Origin: a virus
IMG/VR virus record: IMGVR_UViG_3300048587_000696
Coordinates: 1-64,000 of that record
Reading direction: 5' to 3' (one strand)
DNA: 64,000 bases
The notes beneath the pieces are model-generated. The model saw nothing but the letters and a program-made list of their open reading frames with translations, did no database searches and was not told the origin of the DNA. The translations under genes and the position numbers were made by a program. Positions 48,573-56,040 of the stretch are shown here, piece by piece (position 1 is the stretch's first letter; every line of letters begins with the position of its first letter).

Positions 48573-50908
48573 GCGACCTCTTTCATCCAGTACGGCACCA
48601 CCCCATTCGAGCCCTTCGGGAACTCCGCCACCACCGGCACGTCGGGACAGTAGAACTTCCCCGCTTCCTCCATGCAGTGGCGCATCACGCCCGCCATTTC
48701 TTCGGCGATCGCGTCGTCCACTTCCGCCACGATTTCGTCGTGGACCATGTTCACAATGAACGCCTGGTCCTGCCACCCGCGATCGTCAATCTCCCGCTGG
48801 ATCAAGCACGCGGCAGCCTTGGTCATCGTTGCCGAACCGCCCTGAATCGGCGCATTTGCGCCTTCGGTGTACGTCCCCTTCGCGTCCTCAGGAAAGAAGC
48901 GCAGCCGCCCGCACGGGGCGCGCACCCAGCTCACGGATCCGCCCGCCACCTGGTCCCAAATCTTGGGTCCCTTCCCCTTCGGGTCGGCCGCGTCAGAGCA
49001 GGCGTTCTGGAACTCCAGGATCCGCTCGTGGACCTCGAAGAACCGCTTGTGCATCTTGCGCGCGTCCTCCATGGTCGGCGCAGGAACGTGTCCCGCCACG
49101 ATCGCGTCCACCATGCCCAGCGTGAGCTGGTCCCGGAGCTTCGGGACGCCCGATCGATACGCCATGGAGAGCACGATGGCCTTGAAGTACTGGCGCTCGA
49201 GCTTACCCTCCGGGGTCGACAGGTCCGGGCGATGGCCCAGCATGGCCTCGGCCACGGCGAGGTACAGGTCGTCGTTGTCCAGGTACGTCCGCAAATACGT
49301 CGGATCCTTGGACAGCTGGGCGAGCAGTCGGGGCTCCTGCTGGGAATAGTCAGCGATCACGTAGCTCCGCCCCGGCGCGGGCCGGAAACACGCACGGTAC
49401 CGGGGGTCCCCAGGGATCTGCTGCAGATTCGGGCTCATGCTGAGCCGCCCCGTATTGGTCGTGGCCTGGTGCACTTCCGTGTGCACACGGCCAGTGTCTG
49501 ACCGCACATTCTTGCGCAGCCACTCAATACCAAACGACGACACGCGCTGGTCGAACTTGGAGTACCGAATCAACAGATCCACGAGGTCCACCGGGAGCTG
49601 TCCGCGCGCCTTCCGCAGCTGCAGCGACTTCTTGTCCGCATCCGTCAGGATGCAGAACCGGTCTTCCGGCAGCACCCAGTCCGGAATCTGCTCAGGACTG
49701 ACCTTCCGTCCCCGGGAGGCCTGAGCTTCCACCCACTCCGAGCCGTGCCCCTGCTTCAGGCGCAGCAGCTCGTCCGTGTCGGCGACGATCTGGTGCTCCC
49801 AGCCGATCTGCCCGCAGTGCCCCTTGATTGCCCATCGGATCTGCTCCGAGCTGGAGTAGTTGACCGGCTTCGCCAGTCGGGGGTACAGCGGGCGCGCCTT
49901 ATGCTCGTCCGTGTCGAACAAATCGACCTGGTGGGTCAGCGGGCGCACGAACTCGTCCAGCGCCTGCTCGGTCTTGGCCAGCTCGGAAATGGCTTCCTGG
50001 TACAAGGCCCGCCAGGCGGCACGATCGATCCCGATGCCCTGGTGCTCGAGCTCCCCCAAGACCGGGATCAGGTCCATCTCCACCTTGATCACCCCCCGCA
50101 GCCCGCGCTCCTCGATCAGCTTCCGCTGCGCGGCCGCGATCACGAAGGGGTACACCACGTCCGTCGCCGCGTAGGCGATCTGGCGCAGCGTGTGCTCGCC
50201 TGGCGGCGTGGCGTAGAACGACACCCGCAAGTCCTTGTCCTTGTCGATGTCCAGTCCGGTATACCGATCCATCAGCGACCACATCGAGCACAGCTTGTAG
50301 GCCGAGCGCTCTTCCCCCTTCCCCGGCGCGGACCCCTTCGGGGAGAGCAGTCCAGCGCGGATGACCATCTCGGCCACCTGCGTGTCCGCCAACTGCCGCG
50401 CGCGTACACCGTACTGCGCCCGCAGGAAACGGTATTCGAATCGAATGTTCTGGCCCAGCTTGGTCACGGCCCGCGATTCGATGACCGCGAAGATCGCGGC
50501 CAGATCGTCCGCGGTGAAGCAACGCACGTCCAGCACCACCGCGTGTGGGTCGCCCTCGGCCGGTCGCTCAACGCCCAGCTGAAGCGTGGCAATCTTGGCG
50601 TCCAGGGCGTTCAGCCCCGACGTTTCCAAGTCCAAGGCGACCACGCGGTGCTTCAGCACCCACGCCAGCACCGCAGGCAATTCCACGGGACGCGTGACGT
50701 ACCAGTACCGCACATCCGCGCGGGTCTCGGTCGAGAGCGGCAAGTCGAGCCACAACTGCAACGGGGTCGTGTCCCCGGCAGGCTCCACCCGCTGGCAGAC
50801 GTGCCCGTGCGCGGCGAGATCCGCCCGCTGGGCGTCGAGGTCAAAAGTCAGTGAGAGGATGGGTTTCTCCAGCGAAAAGGTCAGACGGCACGGCCCGCTG
50901 CATGGCAT
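48569..50908 (-). CDS. polA: family A DNA polymerase with 3'-5' exonuclease domain
   Basis: About 779 residues from ATG 50908; the exact start is uncertain because upstream TTG 50923 is also in frame, and both overlap the primase-helicase end. Exonuclease motifs: VALDLETSGL (about residue 90), KLGQNIRFEYRFL and YAATDVVYPF. Polymerase motif A is VIADYSQQEPRLLAQL (near 519), motif B KAIVLSMAYRSGVPKL (near 574) and motif C NMVHDEIVAEV (near 719). No 5'-nuclease domain. It is the phage replicase, coupled to the primase-helicase. Confidence 0.93.
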   Translation of the reverse strand: MPCSGPCRLTFSLEKPILSLTFDLDAQRADLAAHGHVCQRVEPAGDTTPLQLWLDLPLSTETRADVRYWYVTRPVELPAVLAWVLKHRVVALDLETSGLNALDAKIATLQLGVERPAEGDPHAVVLDVRCFTADDLAAIFAVIESRAVTKLGQNIRFEYRFLRAQYGVRARQLADTQVAEMVIRAGLLSPKGSAPGKGEERSAYKLCSMWSLMDRYTGLDIDKDKDLRVSFYATPPGEHTLRQIAYAATDVVYPFVIAAAQRKLIEERGLRGVIKVEMDLIPVLGELEHQGIGIDRAAWRALYQEAISELAKTEQALDEFVRPLTHQVDLFDTDEHKARPLYPRLAKPVNYSSSEQIRWAIKGHCGQIGWEHQIVADTDELLRLKQGHGSEWVEAQASRGRKVSPEQIPDWVLPEDRFCILTDADKKSLQLRKARGQLPVDLVDLLIRYSKFDQRVSSFGIEWLRKNVRSDTGRVHTEVHQATTNTGRLSMSPNLQQIPGDPRYRACFRPAPGRSYVIADYSQQEPRLLAQLSKDPTYLRTYLDNDDLYLAVAEAMLGHRPDLSTPEGKLERQYFKAIVLSMAYRSGVPKLRDQLTLGMVDAIVAGHVPAPTMEDARKMHKRFFEVHERILEFQNACSDAADPKGKGPKIWDQVAGGSVSWVRAPCGRLRFFPEDAKGTYTEGANAPIQGGSATMTKAAACLIQREIDDRGWQDQAFIVNMVHDEIVAEVDDAIAEEMAGVMRHCMEEAGKFYCPDVPVVAEFPKGSNGVVPYWMKEVA

Positions 50909-52889
50909 CAGGCGCGACTTCAAAGCGCGACACGGCTTGGTGCAGCAGCAGGTCGATCGCCACTCCGGCTTCGCCCTCCCGCTGCTTCACGATGGTCAGC
51001 TTGCGTTGCGACACAGCGCCGGGGGTGCGCTCGCCCGTCAGGATCAGCGCCACGTCTGCATCCGCCTCGATGCGCCCCGTGCCCTTGAACCAGTTGATGG
51101 CCGGTTCGTCATTGGCTTCTTTGTTCCGCGACACCTGGGAGAACAACACCACCGACTGGCGCAGCACCTTGGCCATGTACTTGAACTCGGCGGACAGCCG
51201 GGTCAGGCGGTCATAGTCACTGGCGCCCTCAACCCCGGTCGAAGTAGCGAACTGCAGGTAGTCCATGAACACGACCATCGGCTGCGCCAGCGCCAGGCGC
51301 TCACGCAGGATCGTGTCCTCCAGCAGATTCATGATCAGGTCCGGTTGGGCCGCGGAGTAGTGCGTGTAGATCGGCAGCCCGGTCAGCCGCGCCGCAGCGG
51401 CCGTCACCTCCGCGTCCTCCTCCGGCGTCAACGGCATTGGGTGCCCTGCCCACATCCGCTCGCCGCGAATCGCTCGCGAATCCACGCCGGACATCCGCGC
51501 CAACAGGCGCTCCTCGAAGCCCTCCTGGCCGGTCTCGGCGCTGAACAGCAGCACCGGCACGCCCCGCTCGGCCAAGGACACGGCCGCATCGACCATCAAG
51601 GAGGTCTTGCCGATCGAGGGCAACGAGCCCACCACCGTCAACTCCTTCGGACGCAGTCGCGTGTACCGGTCCAGTCCCGCGATGCCCCACGTCGCTCCCG
51701 TAGGCACTTCGCCCCGGTTCCGCCGCCGCATCCGGTCCAGCGATCCAGCGTAGTTGGAGTGGATCATGGGTTCGTTGGTGTCCTGCACCAGCGACAGCAG
51801 ATCCGGGTTCCCTCGGTGGTACGGCGCCCCGCTCGGGCACGCCTTGCATGCCTTCGAGGGGAAGTGCTCGCGGATGTACGCACAGCCCACGGGCGAGTGC
51901 CGCAGGGCTTGCGTGAACTTGTCGTCCGTTTCCTTGGGGGAGTAGGAGGGGTGGCCTTGGCTCACCAAGTGCGCCGCCTCGCGCCCGTGCTGGAAGCACG
52001 TGAGCTGCTGGATAGCCGCATACCACTCGGGTTCCTTCAGCCGGTGCTGTTCCGTAAACGCGTGCGCCATGAAGCTGCACCCGAAGTCCGAAATGAGCTT
52101 CAGCACCCCACGCTGCGGGTTCGCTGGGCGCCCGCGCGGTTCAGTTTCGCCCCACTCCACGACTTCACGCGGGGCCTCGTCGTACAGGCGCGTTTCAGTC
52201 GGCTGCTTCGCCTCGGGGGGAATCGCCCGCACCAAGACGTTGATCATCTCCCGGGTGTTCAGGTACACCTGGGCGCAAAAGTCCTCGGGATCCAGCGGTT
52301 CGAAGGTGTCACGGTGGAGAAAAACACTCGCCCCTCCTGGCACCCCCGGACCCAGCGCGCTGGCCCATCCCGCCGGGGCCTGAGCCCCGAAAAACGGCAG
52401 CGCAATCAGATTCCCGTAGGGCTTGGTCTCGCTCACGGTGGTCTGGACAGGGTACATCCGGTCGAAGCTCTCCGCGTCCAGCAACAGCGGCCGCAGCGCC
52501 CGCCGCACGTCCACCGCCGGGACGGGCTGGTCGAAAAACCCCCAAATGTGCAACCCACGGCCCGAACGGGACTGCTCGAGATAGCATTGCAGTCCGGCGG
52601 ATTCAAAGGCGTCGAGCTGCTTTGACGCCTGATCCAGCACGTCGGTGCCGTCGCTGTCCGTGTCAAAGTCCAGCGCAAACCACCACACCGTCGAGTCCGG
52701 CAAGAGCTGGTAGCGCCCGAGCAGCTGCTCTCCTGCGAGGTGCCCACGGACGGCCTCGGCGGTCAGACCATCCTTCACCAGGACGTACCCCACCTTGCCG
52801 TTCACGCTGTCCTTCTTCGGGAACGCGCGCGCGTACACCTCGGTACGTCCGTTGAACAGTCGCAGGGTTGACTCAATCAGCTCTGACAC
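50841..52889 (-). CDS. AEP primase-DnaB-type helicase fusion
   Basis: 682 residues from GTG 52889 (SELIESTLRLF follows). The N-terminal archaeo-eukaryotic primase domain shows the metal motif FALDFDTDSDG (about 71) and SGRGLHIWGF (about 105). A Cys cluster CAYIREHFPSKACKACPSG (about 333) marks a PriCT or Fe-S/Zn-like linker. The C-terminal RecA-fold helicase has Walker A GSLPSIGKTS (about 419) and Walker B VVFMDYLQF (about 536). It would unwind and prime the template for the polymerase. Predicted initiation from promoter copy 6 near 52913 supports this start over 52940. Confidence 0.9.
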   Translation of the reverse strand: MSELIESTLRLFNGRTEVYARAFPKKDSVNGKVGYVLVKDGLTAEAVRGHLAGEQLLGRYQLLPDSTVWWFALDFDTDSDGTDVLDQASKQLDAFESAGLQCYLEQSRSGRGLHIWGFFDQPVPAVDVRRALRPLLLDAESFDRMYPVQTTVSETKPYGNLIALPFFGAQAPAGWASALGPGVPGGASVFLHRDTFEPLDPEDFCAQVYLNTREMINVLVRAIPPEAKQPTETRLYDEAPREVVEWGETEPRGRPANPQRGVLKLISDFGCSFMAHAFTEQHRLKEPEWYAAIQQLTCFQHGREAAHLVSQGHPSYSPKETDDKFTQALRHSPVGCAYIREHFPSKACKACPSGAPYHRGNPDLLSLVQDTNEPMIHSNYAGSLDRMRRRNRGEVPTGATWGIAGLDRYTRLRPKELTVVGSLPSIGKTSLMVDAAVSLAERGVPVLLFSAETGQEGFEERLLARMSGVDSRAIRGERMWAGHPMPLTPEEDAEVTAAAARLTGLPIYTHYSAAQPDLIMNLLEDTILRERLALAQPMVVFMDYLQFATSTGVEGASDYDRLTRLSAEFKYMAKVLRQSVVLFSQVSRNKEANDEPAINWFKGTGRIEADADVALILTGERTPGAVSQRKLTIVKQREGEAGVAIDLLLHQAVSRFEVAPDAMQRAVPSDLFAGETHPLTDF

Positions 52890-52919
52890 ATGCCCCCAAG
52901 CAGAAGTGGCCCACCTCGC

Positions 52920-52945
52920 GTTCCGCGAAGTGGACCACACCTTAC
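52920..52945 (-). promoter_or_regulatory. phage promoter motif, copy 6 (replication operon)
   Basis: GTAAGGT at 52945-52939, GAAC at 52923-52920, standard spacing. It lies between the lipoprotein stop and the primase-helicase start and gives a leader of about 24 bases. Confidence 0.72.
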
Positions 52946-52963
52946 CCCGGGACCAGCGGCCGG

Positions 52964-53419
52964 TTAGATCGGCGCTGTCACCCGCACCACAAGGCTGTCT
53001 GCGCCAGGCACCACCAGATCATCGATCTTCATCCAGAACGCGCGACTCTTGGGGTTCTTCGTCTCCCACGTGTTGATGCGCGTCCACGCCGTCGCCACCA
53101 CCTGCACCGAGTCTCCGTACGCGCCCGTCCACACAATCTTTGCTTCCTTGCCGTTCGGCACGGGCACCGGCTGGCCGCCGAGGGTGATCACCCAGCGACA
53201 GCTGTTCACCGACGGATTGGCCGCCTGCCACGCCGCCGTGCCGCAGTCAATCGAGCGAGCCACCGTGGTGTCCGCCGCCGTCAGCATCGCACGCACCGGA
53301 AGCTCCGGCGTGTTCGGGACCACGACCGGCACCGGCTTGGGCGTCGGCTCAGGACGGGCTGCGCCCGTACAGCCGATGACCAGCGCCGCGACCGCGAAGT
53401 ACGAGAAAAACTTACGCAT
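52964..53419 (-). CDS. lipoprotein
   Basis: 151 residues, first codon sharing a base with the upstream stop. The N-terminus MRKFFSYFAVAALVIGCTGA is a lipoprotein signal with lipobox LVIGC (Cys17), followed by a Pro-rich spacer (PEPTPKPVPVVVPNTPELPV) and a beta domain with a probable disulfide (Cys59/Cys74). Candidates are superinfection exclusion, where phage lipoproteins block receptors, or an outer spanin component; the globular domain favours the former. Confidence 0.72.
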   Translation of the reverse strand: MRKFFSYFAVAALVIGCTGAARPEPTPKPVPVVVPNTPELPVRAMLTAADTTVARSIDCGTAAWQAANPSVNSCRWVITLGGQPVPVPNGKEAKIVWTGAYGDSVQVVATAWTRINTWETKNPKSRAFWMKIDDLVVPGADSLVVRVTAPI

Positions 53420-53940
53420 TACAGCTTCCCCTTTCGTGAAAATGAGCTCAGACTACCGGGCTGAGCGTTCGGCTGCGTCCGGGACAGCCGGAACGCCAGC
53501 GCCGTCGGGCCGGAGGCCGCCACAGCGCCCACCAGCAGAGCCGCGCCCATCTCGAGCAACTCAGGGCTCGCCTCGCCGCCAATCCACCGCACAGCTGCCA
53601 GGACGATCGCTGCCGCCAAAGCGTTCAGGCCGCGCTTCGACCAATCTCCCAGAGCCGCCACAGGGCGAATAAAGGACGCCAGGTACACCAGCACCGTCGC
53701 GAGCGCCGCAGCAATCGGATACTGGTACTTGATGAACAGCGCCTGCAACTGCTCCTGGAAGCTCAGGGCGGGCAGCACAGCCCCTGCGCTGTCCGCGGCG
53801 GCCGCAACGATGACCGTGTCCTGGGCGGACAGCAGTGTCGGAATCCCCGCCGCTGTGGCCAACACCACGCACACCGCCAGCACCCCGGCCACCAGCAAGG
53901 CCTTCTTCATGGCGATCAGCGCCTGCAGATTACGGGTCAT
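53419..53940 (-). CDS. multi-helix membrane protein, holin candidate
   Basis: 173 residues from ATG 53940 with AAGGAG upstream; the longer in-frame ORF to 54270 is shadow sequence. Four hydrophobic segments: 12-35 (ALLVAGVLAVCVVLATAAGI), about 76-94 (YPIAAALATVLVYLASFI), about 107-122 and about 131-149, with a polar tail. Size and topology fit a large holin, and it precedes a lipoprotein. The first segment ends with LLSAQ, so a cleaved signal is also possible. No endolysin is next to it. Confidence 0.6.
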   Translation of the reverse strand: MTRNLQALIAMKKALLVAGVLAVCVVLATAAGIPTLLSAQDTVIVAAAADSAGAVLPALSFQEQLQALFIKYQYPIAAALATVLVYLASFIRPVAALGDWSKRGLNALAAAIVLAAVRWIGGEASPELLEMGAALLVGAVAASGPTALAFRLSRTQPNAQPGSLSSFSRKGKL

Positions 53941-53970
53941 ACACACTCCTTCGAGTAGGGTCCCAATAGC

Positions 53971-53996
53971 GTCCCTCGAGTAGACAAGGACCTTAC
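53971..53996 (-). promoter_or_regulatory. phage promoter motif, copy 7
   Basis: Perfect GTAAGGT at 53996-53990; the downstream box is GGAC (53974-53971) rather than GAAC, at the standard spacing. Leader of about 24 bases with AAGGAG before gene 53419-53940. Confidence 0.62.
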
Positions 53997-54043
53997 GTCC
54001 ACTCCCATAGGTCGGCAGCAACAGGTACCAATCGCACGCCCGC

Positions 54044-54715
54044 CTACGGCCGGACCGCAATAGTCGCCCCCAACACCCAGCCGGTGCCTGTACGAGAAAA
54101 CGTGTCCACGTCGAACGCCGCGACTTCGCTCTCCGCCGCGGCCGCCGCGACGCCGATGTTGACCCCGCCCTGTGAGACCTGGTACAACGGACAATTCGCG
54201 GGGTACGCGCTGACCGTGTCGCTGCCATTTGCCCAGGCGTAGGCCGCGACCCAGAGCGTCTTCTCCACATCCCACCCCGCCGGGTTAAACGACGGCAGGT
54301 TCAGATCGCTATTGAAGTTGTCAAATTGCCCCGTCGTGACAGCAACGTCCGACAGCGTCCCGCCCCAGCTAGTGATCCGATGCGCGACATAGGCGACACG
54401 CGCCCCGGCGCTCAGCGTCAACCCGACCGTCCCTCCCTCACCTCCCGTAGCCACCCGCGCGTACACGGTCAGTTGCACCACTGAGTTGCTGTTCCAGGTG
54501 ACCAGTTGTGTCCAGTCCGCGACCGTTGCCGTGGCCGTCCCAGCGTTCGCGATGATCAGCAGCAGCAGCTGCCCGGAGGCAATGCCTGACGGCAGGTCAA
54601 GGGTGTGCGACGTCAGCCCCGCAGATTCGTAATCGGACACCGACGCCGCGACCAGCGGGAAACCACTGCCCACCGGCGCCCCCGCACCCCACCCGAACGC
54701 CTGAATCCCGAGCAT
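54044..54715 (-). CDS. fibre-partner protein, cassette 3
   Basis: 223 residues from ATG 54715, sharing one base with the fibre stop (TAATG). Beta-sandwich look: LDLPSGIASGQLLLLIIANA, TATVADWTQLVTWNSNSVV, AYVAHRITSW. The order PSGI..G.LLLL..AN.G.ATATV..WT matches the partner at 55360-56040 and, more distantly, that at 58749-59414. Each partner follows a repeat-type fibre, so it may be its tip or chaperone. It ends the tail-fibre transcription unit. Confidence 0.68.
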   Translation of the reverse strand: MLGIQAFGWGAGAPVGSGFPLVAASVSDYESAGLTSHTLDLPSGIASGQLLLLIIANAGTATATVADWTQLVTWNSNSVVQLTVYARVATGGEGGTVGLTLSAGARVAYVAHRITSWGGTLSDVAVTTGQFDNFNSDLNLPSFNPAGWDVEKTLWVAAYAWANGSDTVSAYPANCPLYQVSQGGVNIGVAAAAAESEVAAFDVDTFSRTGTGWVLGATIAVRP

Positions 54716-55293
54716 TACGACTGGCTCAGGTAGCTGACATACCACGTGGCACCCGCCACCAGCGACACGAGGTTGTAGATCCGCACTTCCCCGCTCGGGA
54801 TCGGGACCGCAGGGGCACCCGCCGCCATGTAATTCGCATTCGTGATTGCGAACGTCGCCGTGCCATTTCCCGTCACCACCACGGTCAGGCGCGCACCCCG
54901 CCCCGAGGCGGGCGGGTTCGTCACGGTCATCGTCGCGTTGCCCGTCAGGGTACAGGTCGCGACGTTGCCGAGCGTGTAGTCCGCGTTGAAGGCCCCCGTG
55001 ACGTTTCCGATCGCGTTGACCTTTTCCGCGTAGTCGGTGAGATACGCACGGGACAGTTCATTGTCCTGCAGCGCCGCCGTACCGCTCACCGTCAATCCGA
55101 CCAGCGTACCCACGCTCGTGAGCGACGACGCCGTCACGCCCGCCGCCAGCGTGGCACCAGTGAGGGCGCCCGCATCACCAGCCGCCACGAGCTTGATCCA
55201 AGCCCCGCGCGCTGTACTGTACGCCCACGTCGCGCCATTGGCGGTATAGGTCTGCCCATTGGTGGGCGCGGACGGAAAATCAAGAACAGCCAT
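54715..55293 (-). CDS. short tail fibre, cassette 3
   Basis: 192 residues, SD GAGGAGA. The N-terminus LDFPSAPTNGQTYTANGATW and GDAGALTGATLAAGVTASSL matches the 765-residue fibre at 56037-58334, as does the end (CTLTGNATMTVTNPPASGRG), but the central GDKGDITVSG/AKGGTGLTAT repeats are absent. It looks like an internal-deletion derivative keeping the attachment head and the tip. Confidence 0.72.
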   Translation of the reverse strand: MAVLDFPSAPTNGQTYTANGATWAYSTARGAWIKLVAAGDAGALTGATLAAGVTASSLTSVGTLVGLTVSGTAALQDNELSRAYLTDYAEKVNAIGNVTGAFNADYTLGNVATCTLTGNATMTVTNPPASGRGARLTVVVTGNGTATFAITNANYMAAGAPAVPIPSGEVRIYNLVSLVAGATWYVSYLSQS

Positions 55294-55359
55294 ACAGTCT
55301 CCTCACAGTTGTCCCGCGCTCCACACACCCGCCATGCCCGCACAAGCCGACCCTCGGGG

Positions 55360-56040
55360 CTACGGTCCTACCCCAAGCGTGCACGCCACCCACGAGTCAC
55401 CCGTCCCCGTCGTGAACGCAGTCGGATTCTGACTTGCCGCCGTCGCCGTTCGCGTAGCCCAGGCCAAACACACGCCTTGCGCGTTGTTATCCTCTACTGT
55501 GCCCGTGCTGACGAAATCCGTCGGGAACGCGGTCAACGCTCGACCGGAAGTGCCGTCGTCCTTGGCGGCGAACGCGAACCACAGCGTCTGCTGCGTGCCC
55601 CACGTGGGGGTCAGCGATGGGGGGTCCGCCGATGTGCCACTGCCTGTTGTGATTGCCCCCTCGACCGACGACAAGCTCAGCCCACCGGAGGGGCGACTGA
55701 TCCGATACACGCGAAACGCGTTTCGCTCGGAAGCGGAGGTCGTGACACTCACCGCTGCCCCCTCCGACCCATCCGCAATACGCTTCAGCACCGTCAGCCG
55801 CACGGCCGACTCGCTCCCCGCTGAGACCGCTTCAGTCCATCCAGTGGCCGTCGCCGTCGCGTCGCCGTCGTTCGCGAAAGCAAGCAGGAGCAACTCACCT
55901 GTCACGATGCCGGACGGCAACGTGACCGAGTGGGTCGTACCGAACGTGAGCGCGGCGCTTTGCGGCGTCCCCTCCACCACCGGAGGGCCCGTCGGCGCCG
56001 CAGCGTTTCGGTACGCCGCTAGTCGTCCGATACCGATCAC
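55360..56040 (-). CDS. fibre-partner protein, cassette 2
   Basis: 226 residues, GTG start overlapping the fibre stop (GTGA). Beta-rich with VTLPSGIVTGELLLLAFAND, GDATATATGWTEAVSAGSES and RVYRISRPSGGLSL. It parallels the partner at 54044-54715 along its length (PSGI, GELLLLAFAN, ATATATGWT, ISRPSGG, DSWVACTLGVGP against GTGWVLGATIAVRP). Likely the same structural role, diverged to bind a different target. Confidence 0.68.
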   Translation of the reverse strand: MIGIGRLAAYRNAAAPTGPPVVEGTPQSAALTFGTTHSVTLPSGIVTGELLLLAFANDGDATATATGWTEAVSAGSESAVRLTVLKRIADGSEGAAVSVTTSASERNAFRVYRISRPSGGLSLSSVEGAITTGSGTSADPPSLTPTWGTQQTLWFAFAAKDDGTSGRALTAFPTDFVSTGTVEDNNAQGVCLAWATRTATAASQNPTAFTTGTGDSWVACTLGVGP

